Positions 59,520-64,000 of a stretch of 64,000 bases of DNA are shown here, piece after piece. Numbering within the stretch: position 1 is the stretch's first letter; every line of letters begins with the position of its first letter. Source of the DNA: Flectonema sp. DT1601 (taxonomy: Eukaryota; Euglenozoa; Diplonemea; Diplonemida; Diplonemidae); the NCBI GenBank assembly GCA_964019425.1, contig OZ025793.1:620001-684000 (forward strand). Direction: 5' to 3'. Below the pieces are notes generated by a model. That model saw only the letters and a program-made list of their open reading frames with translations, was not told the origin of the DNA and ran no database searches. Position numbers and translations under genes: made by a program.

Positions 59520-62359
59520 GTGTTAATCTTATTGGGATTCGAAACGTTTTTCGGTACCCTGACCGACAATACAGGACGAATAGCTGTGTCCTTTCTTTCT
59601 ATTTGTTATGTTGATTGACACAGTCGGCTACTATCTTTGCGATTCTTTTTAAGTGCTTAGAAAAACAAGATGCGGACCGGTCGGTACAAAAATTTAAAAA
59701 AAAAAAAAAGATACATTTTTGTTGTAATTTAAATTTAATTCAATTTGATTTCCCTTTTTTTTTTTTTTTTTCAATTCCGTTATTTTTGTTCTTGTCTTAT
59801 GATCTTCTCAGACTCCCTACTAAACAGAAAGGTAACACAATAGTAGCAACCGCACCTACCAACAATATATAAATGACCTTTCTCGCTTATTATTTTGTGT
59901 TTTTCATTTTTAGTTGGCATAGAATCTATCTTTTTTTTTTTTTTTTTTTTTTTGTTAGTTTAGTTTTAGTGGAAAGATTTGTGACATTTTAAAATACCGT
60001 TGAGATTGGTAATTCTTAGATGAACGTATGCATGCCTTCCTCTTATGGTTATTTGAGATGTCAAAGTCTTTGCCTTCCGAGTGTTGCCGTTCTGCAACGT
60101 ATGTTTTCCCCTTTTTTTTTTGCTAGACGAACATGAAACAAAGATCTATATGCCAGTTTTTTACTTTCTTAAAAAAGAAAATTTAAAGTTCATTGTAGAC
60201 AGTCAAGAATATCATTCTTGTTTAAGCGGATTTCATTAACCCTGTAAGGCAATTACAACCTGAGAAGAAGTTAATTTGTCTTTACACTTTTATGTTTTTA
60301 ACCTAACCTAAATGGTCGGATTCATCAGTTAAGAAAGAGTGAATACCTAATATTTTTGTGTGCTATATTTGCAAGATATTACGAACTAACAAAGGATGCT
60401 GTTTTGTCATTCAGTACCCTGGTGATAGTTTCAAACGTCATGTCTTTACTGAGTGCCACGCAAGGTTCAGAAAGTTACTTATCTATGAGCATGTTGTGTG
60501 AGCCCAGAAAGTTTGACAATAGTTTAGTTTTTTTTTTCTCTTTTTTTTTCTGCGAATATAGCATGTTCAGAGAAGAGGAATTTTGCGTTTTTTTTTTTTT
60601 TTTTTTTTTTTTTTTATTGCTGCATTGTCGAAACAGTACTCTTGATAAGATAAAAACGGAAGATACAAAAACATTCTCGAACCGAGAGAAAATGGGTTTT
60701 ACCTTATTGATAAATTGCTTTTTTCGACACAAAAGAAAAAAAAAAAAAAAAAAAGAAAAGAAAATTGTTTTTTTCTCTTTGTTTCTGTTTCTATTAGGAT
60801 GTGAGGAAATAAATACGATCAAGTAAGGATTAGAAATTCCGAGGTAGTATGTTCTCGCTTTTCATTTCAAAAATAAATTTTAAAAAAAATTAAAAAAAGG
60901 GGCTAATCGATTTCGATTATTTTTACCGATTCACTTTAACATATCAGCTACTGAGATGAGAAGGCCAATGTCGGGGTTGGTTGAAATTGGTAGCACCTGC
61001 GTTTTAAAAAAAAAAAATAAAAAAAATGAACTGAACTGAAAAATAAAATAAAATAAAAATAACAAAGAAAATCGCGCTGCTGGGAAGAAGAAAAAAAAAA
61101 AAAAAAAAAAAAAAAAGAGACGTCTCTTTTACCGTGAATAATCTTGGCAGGTCGCCGACCCCATCATTTTAGTAGTACGTTATGTATCTAAATTGCTCTC
61201 GCATCTGCGTGCGTTTTTTTTTCTTTCTTTCTTTTATTCGTCTAACTGCTTTTTTTTTTACATGGTTTGGAGCTCCAGCCAAATCTTATCTTTGTAATAC
61301 GTTTGTTTAAAAAAACTAATTCTACTTTTTTGCAGAAGAGAGAGAAACGCGTCTACTTTAAAAAGAGAGACTGTTCCTGTAAGCGTCTTCGTTGATACGG
61401 AAACTTGATGAGTATCTACATACTTATCTGCTGCGAAAGTTTCCACTATCGAAAAAGATAATTCCACGGGTTGCCTTTCACCATAGACTCTCTGGTGTTG
61501 GTAATCGTTTTTTTTTTTCTTCTGAATTTTTCTTAACTTCTCTTTTTTTTTTCCCCCGCTCAAAAGACTATCACTACCTTTGTTTATGAGCTTGTTACAA
61601 GAAATCAGAGTACGATAAACAAAGATGTACTCTTTTTTTTTTTTTTTTTTTTTTCATTCCCTTTCATTTTCTTTTTTCCCCCCTTTCAACTCTTGCTTTG
61701 GTATTTTTTTTAATTATTTGCATGTAAAAATTTTCCGTTACGTAGTCGACGAGTAGTAACAAGGTTTAAAATAGCAAACTAGTCAATAGTGCTTAATAAT
61801 AGTGTGAAGGCACCCTCTGTTGGTTAGGAAACCCTTTGACGTGGCTTAACGTAACACTTAATAAAAAAACAATCAATCAATTTAGAAAAAAACTCAGCAA
61901 GTAGTAGATAGCAGCGGGAAACACAGATTCTGAAATCTGGGAAGGTAGTTTAGGTTTTAGTTGTAAGTAAATTGCCCGTATGAAAAAAAAGAGAAGTCTT
62001 CAAAAAAAAAAAGAAAACAAAAGAGACGAAATAGAACCCTGCTGGAAATGTTTCCTTTTCCTCCCCTACCCCTCCCCCTTACCCCCTCCCACATCGGTTT
62101 GTGTAATTAATTTGATATTTTGCGTCGATTTGGAAAATACAAGCGAAGCAGTGAAGGAATAAAAGGTTAAGTTTGGGCATCACGAATGCCTGTCAGTGAT
62201 ACCCGTAGATATCATAGTTAAACGTTCTTCTAAGTTACGAATTACTCACAACAGACATATAAAATGGTTTTGGATAAGTGGCCACTCTCTTACAGGCAGT
62301 AGATAGTAGTAGCTGTAAACCTATATCGTCTAACAGGTTATCAAAAAATATTTAAAAAT
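59520..62359. other. Intergenic, homopolymer-rich
   Basis: 2.8 kb without a supported gene. T run at 60588-60615, A run at 61091-61116, further T runs near 59755-59771 and 61630-61654. ATCGTCTAACAG ends at 62336, 23 bases before the next ATG. Confidence 0.6.
60588..60615. repeat. Poly(T) run, 28 bases
   Basis: Uninterrupted T run. Confidence 0.85.
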
Positions 62360-64000
62360 ATGAAAGGAACAACAGCAATCCTATTCTTCACAACAATATT
62401 AACACCAGTCATTGGAGGATGGAACACAGACTACACAGGAGTAGAAGTTAATCATCCAAATGGAGGTGATGCTAATGGACAGTATAGTTTCGCTGGTGGA
62501 ATTCCGCCTTACAAGCAGGTAGGAAATAGTAACTACGCGATGGACTTTACTTCAGGTGGAGTAAGGACCTACTGGGGCATTTATTTCAAAGACGGTAACC
62601 GACCTGTATTGCGACAGAGTTGTAATGATGCAGCGAGTGCAGGTCCATTTAGTTATGCTCTCGGTGATCTCTGTCAGTGTTCTTGGGATTCCTCGGGGAG
62701 TACTGCAGTTGTTTATGGTATTAAAGGAACTGTTGTTGAAAGAGTTGATAAGTGTGGGACTCCTACAACTTTAGCACCAACAGAAATACCAACGGTGGCT
62801 CCAACAGAAACCCCAACAGTGGCACCAACAGAGGTGCCGACAGTGGCACCAACAAAAATACCAACAGTGGCACCAACAGAAATACCAACAGTGGCACCAA
62901 CAGAGGTGCCGACAGTGGGTCCAACAGAGGTGCCAACAATTGCTCCAACAGAAATGCCAACAGTAGTCCCAACGATGGCTCCAACAGAGATACCGACTGG
63001 AACTCCAACGAACACTCCGACAGGAAACTCTTCTATTTCACCTTCTGATGTACCGACATCCGTTCCTACATTCGTTCCAACATCTGTTCCAACGACTCAA
63101 CCACCAAGTTCTGAGTGCTCTTTAATATTTCTCTCTGACACTATCTCCTGCCCTGTGAATTCATCCCTCGTAGGCGGAGGTATTATTAGAAATTGTAAGA
63201 CTGACGTCTGCAAGTTGCTGTCGGAGATCGACTTTTCAAAGAAACCTGCCGGAATAACAGGAATCAATGGAAAAGACGTTGTCGTACAATATAACGAAAA
63301 CAAGACTTGTGTTGTGAAAGACTACGACGGTGACTGGTCCAGTGAGAATGCAATTTGTAGGAAAATGAGTGACCCGATATGTGGATCCATAACATTAGAG
63401 AATATACAAACCTCAACAGATTCAGAGTGTGTATCAAGGAAGGGAAGTGTTAGTAAGAATCAATTAGATACTTGTGGTGTTGATATTTGTTGGGCTCTTG
63501 ATACTCAGGCAATTCGATCACCAATTGATAAAAAGACTATTTACGAGTGTGCTGGTCTTGATCTCAACTATCACACAGAAACCACAACCGAAGTAGGAAA
63601 GCTATTCCCAATGCTATGTGATCCCTGTTCCGCCATTGCGATTCATGTTAAAGGATGCCCTGATGGTTTTATCCAGGCAGACATTTCTCTTCTTAGAAAA
63701 TGCACTTCCTTAATGTGTTCAACTATCGGAAGCGCTGGTTTTTTGATCGGAAATTCCGCAACTGTAGAAAAAGATTCCCTCAGCTGTCAAGTTTTAAATT
63801 ATCAAAAAACTCCTCTCTCAGACACAACCTATGCCTGTGTGAAGGGAGCTGCAGAAGGTAATTCAAGTTCGGACTCAGTCCTCATCATTGTTATAATTAT
63901 CGCAGGAGTGTGTTGTCTTATTGTTATTGTTGCTGCATTAGTCTATCGTAGAAGGACAAAAGTAGCGTTTTCAGAAAAGCAGAGACATGAGATACTGATT
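62360..64000 (+). CDS. PT-stalk, Cys-rich type I membrane protein, cut by the window edge
   Basis: Open from the ATG at 62360 to the last base: 547 codons with no stop, so the C-terminus lies outside. A signal peptide (MKGTTAILFFTTILTPVIGG) leads to an N-terminal domain (~20-130) with NYAMDFTSGGVRTYWGIYFKD and a few Cys. Then comes a stalk (~135-250) of PTEVPTVA-type repeats, a large Cys-rich ectodomain (~252-500), a strong membrane helix (VLIIVIIIAGVCCLIVIVAALV, described in two parts: VLIIVIIIAG and VCCLIVIVAALV) and the basic stop-transfer YRRRTK, with a short tail beginning. This is the plan of the array proteins at 16-38 kb, whose helix ends FYRRSK. The N-terminal domain is not recognised; it is not obviously GH18-like. 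Probably a surface glycoprotein. Confidence 0.8.
   Translation, partial: MKGTTAILFFTTILTPVIGGWNTDYTGVEVNHPNGGDANGQYSFAGGIPPYKQVGNSNYAMDFTSGGVRTYWGIYFKDGNRPVLRQSCNDAASAGPFSYALGDLCQCSWDSSGSTAVVYGIKGTVVERVDKCGTPTTLAPTEIPTVAPTETPTVAPTEVPTVAPTKIPTVAPTEIPTVAPTEVPTVGPTEVPTIAPTEMPTVVPTMAPTEIPTGTPTNTPTGNSSISPSDVPTSVPTFVPTSVPTTQPPSSECSLIFLSDTISCPVNSSLVGGGIIRNCKTDVCKLLSEIDFSKKPAGITGINGKDVVVQYNENKTCVVKDYDGDWSSENAICRKMSDPICGSITLENIQTSTDSECVSRKGSVSKNQLDTCGVDICWALDTQAIRSPIDKKTIYECAGLDLNYHTETTTEVGKLFPMLCDPCSAIAIHVKGCPDGFIQADISLLRKCTSLMCSTIGSAGFLIGNSATVEKDSLSCQVLNYQKTPLSDTTYACVKGAAEGNSSSDSVLIIVIIIAGVCCLIVIVAALVYRRRTKVAFSEKQRHEILI

Noticed and set aside
1-64000. Retroelements, DNA transposons, virus-like elements
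   Set aside because: No reverse transcriptase, integrase, transposase or capsid-like protein was recognised in any frame, and no long terminal repeats were seen apart from the gene array.

Overview
The window looks like nuclear DNA of a single-celled eukaryote. Coding regions have balanced base composition and sit between AT-rich spacers full of long A and T runs. Stops TAA, TAG and TGA are all used. Nine small spliceosomal introns can be placed by reading frame and protein conservation, eight of them beginning GTAT and all ending in AG. There is a mitochondrial GrpE and an eEF2-kinase-type alpha-kinase. I cannot fix the lineage from sequence alone. Two traits point to an organism that may use spliced-leader trans-splicing (euglenozoan-, dinoflagellate- or perkinsid-like): all 15 genes I can support lie on the + strand, and most start codons follow closely behind a CAG acceptor-like site. 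This is inference, because 5'-UTR introns would look the same. No tRNA, rRNA, CRISPR or recognisable transposon or virus-like element was seen. Layout: mitochondrial GrpE (1.6-2.3 kb); a three-exon eEF2 kinase (3.2-5.4 kb); a Cache-HAMP-cyclase-like-kinase receptor (6.3-9.7 kb); a 4.4-kb gene-poor stretch; an O-fucosyltransferase-like type II membrane protein (14.1-15.6 kb); then a 23-kb tandem array (15.5-38.7 kb) of five nearly identical 4.5-4.7 kb units. Each unit encodes a secreted, membrane-anchored protein with a half GH18-chitinase-like domain, a long Pro/Thr/Glu minisatellite stalk, a Cys-rich ectodomain and one C-terminal membrane helix. Each unit added after the first begins with a copied fragment of the 3' end of the fucosyltransferase gene, which marks the duplication breakpoint. 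After the array comes the most remarkable gene, a two-exon fusion (39.0-42.4 kb) of an apparently intact class III adenylate cyclase, a degenerate second cyclase-like domain, a cytochrome b5 domain, a globin and a flavohemoglobin-type FAD/NAD(P) reductase. A 6.7-kb gene-free region with several perfect DNA palindromes follows. The last part holds a coiled-coil/WW-domain protein with six degenerate helical repeats (49.2-52.1 kb), a basic coiled-coil protein (52.8-54.4 kb), a small EF-hand-like protein (54.8-55.2 kb), a four-exon ankyrin-repeat MEKK-like kinase with an N-terminal Met-Gly-Cys lipidation signal and 266-bp tandem repeats in one intron (56.3-59.5 kb), and at the right edge the start of another signal peptide/PT-stalk/Cys-rich/membrane-anchor protein (62.4 kb onward) built like the array proteins. 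Working together: the window is rich in signalling (two kinases of the STE/MEKK type, an eEF2 kinase, a cyclase, two dead cyclase-like domains) and in surface proteins with O-glycosylatable stalks. A putative O-fucosyltransferase lies directly next to the stalked-protein array. No shared pathway is proven.
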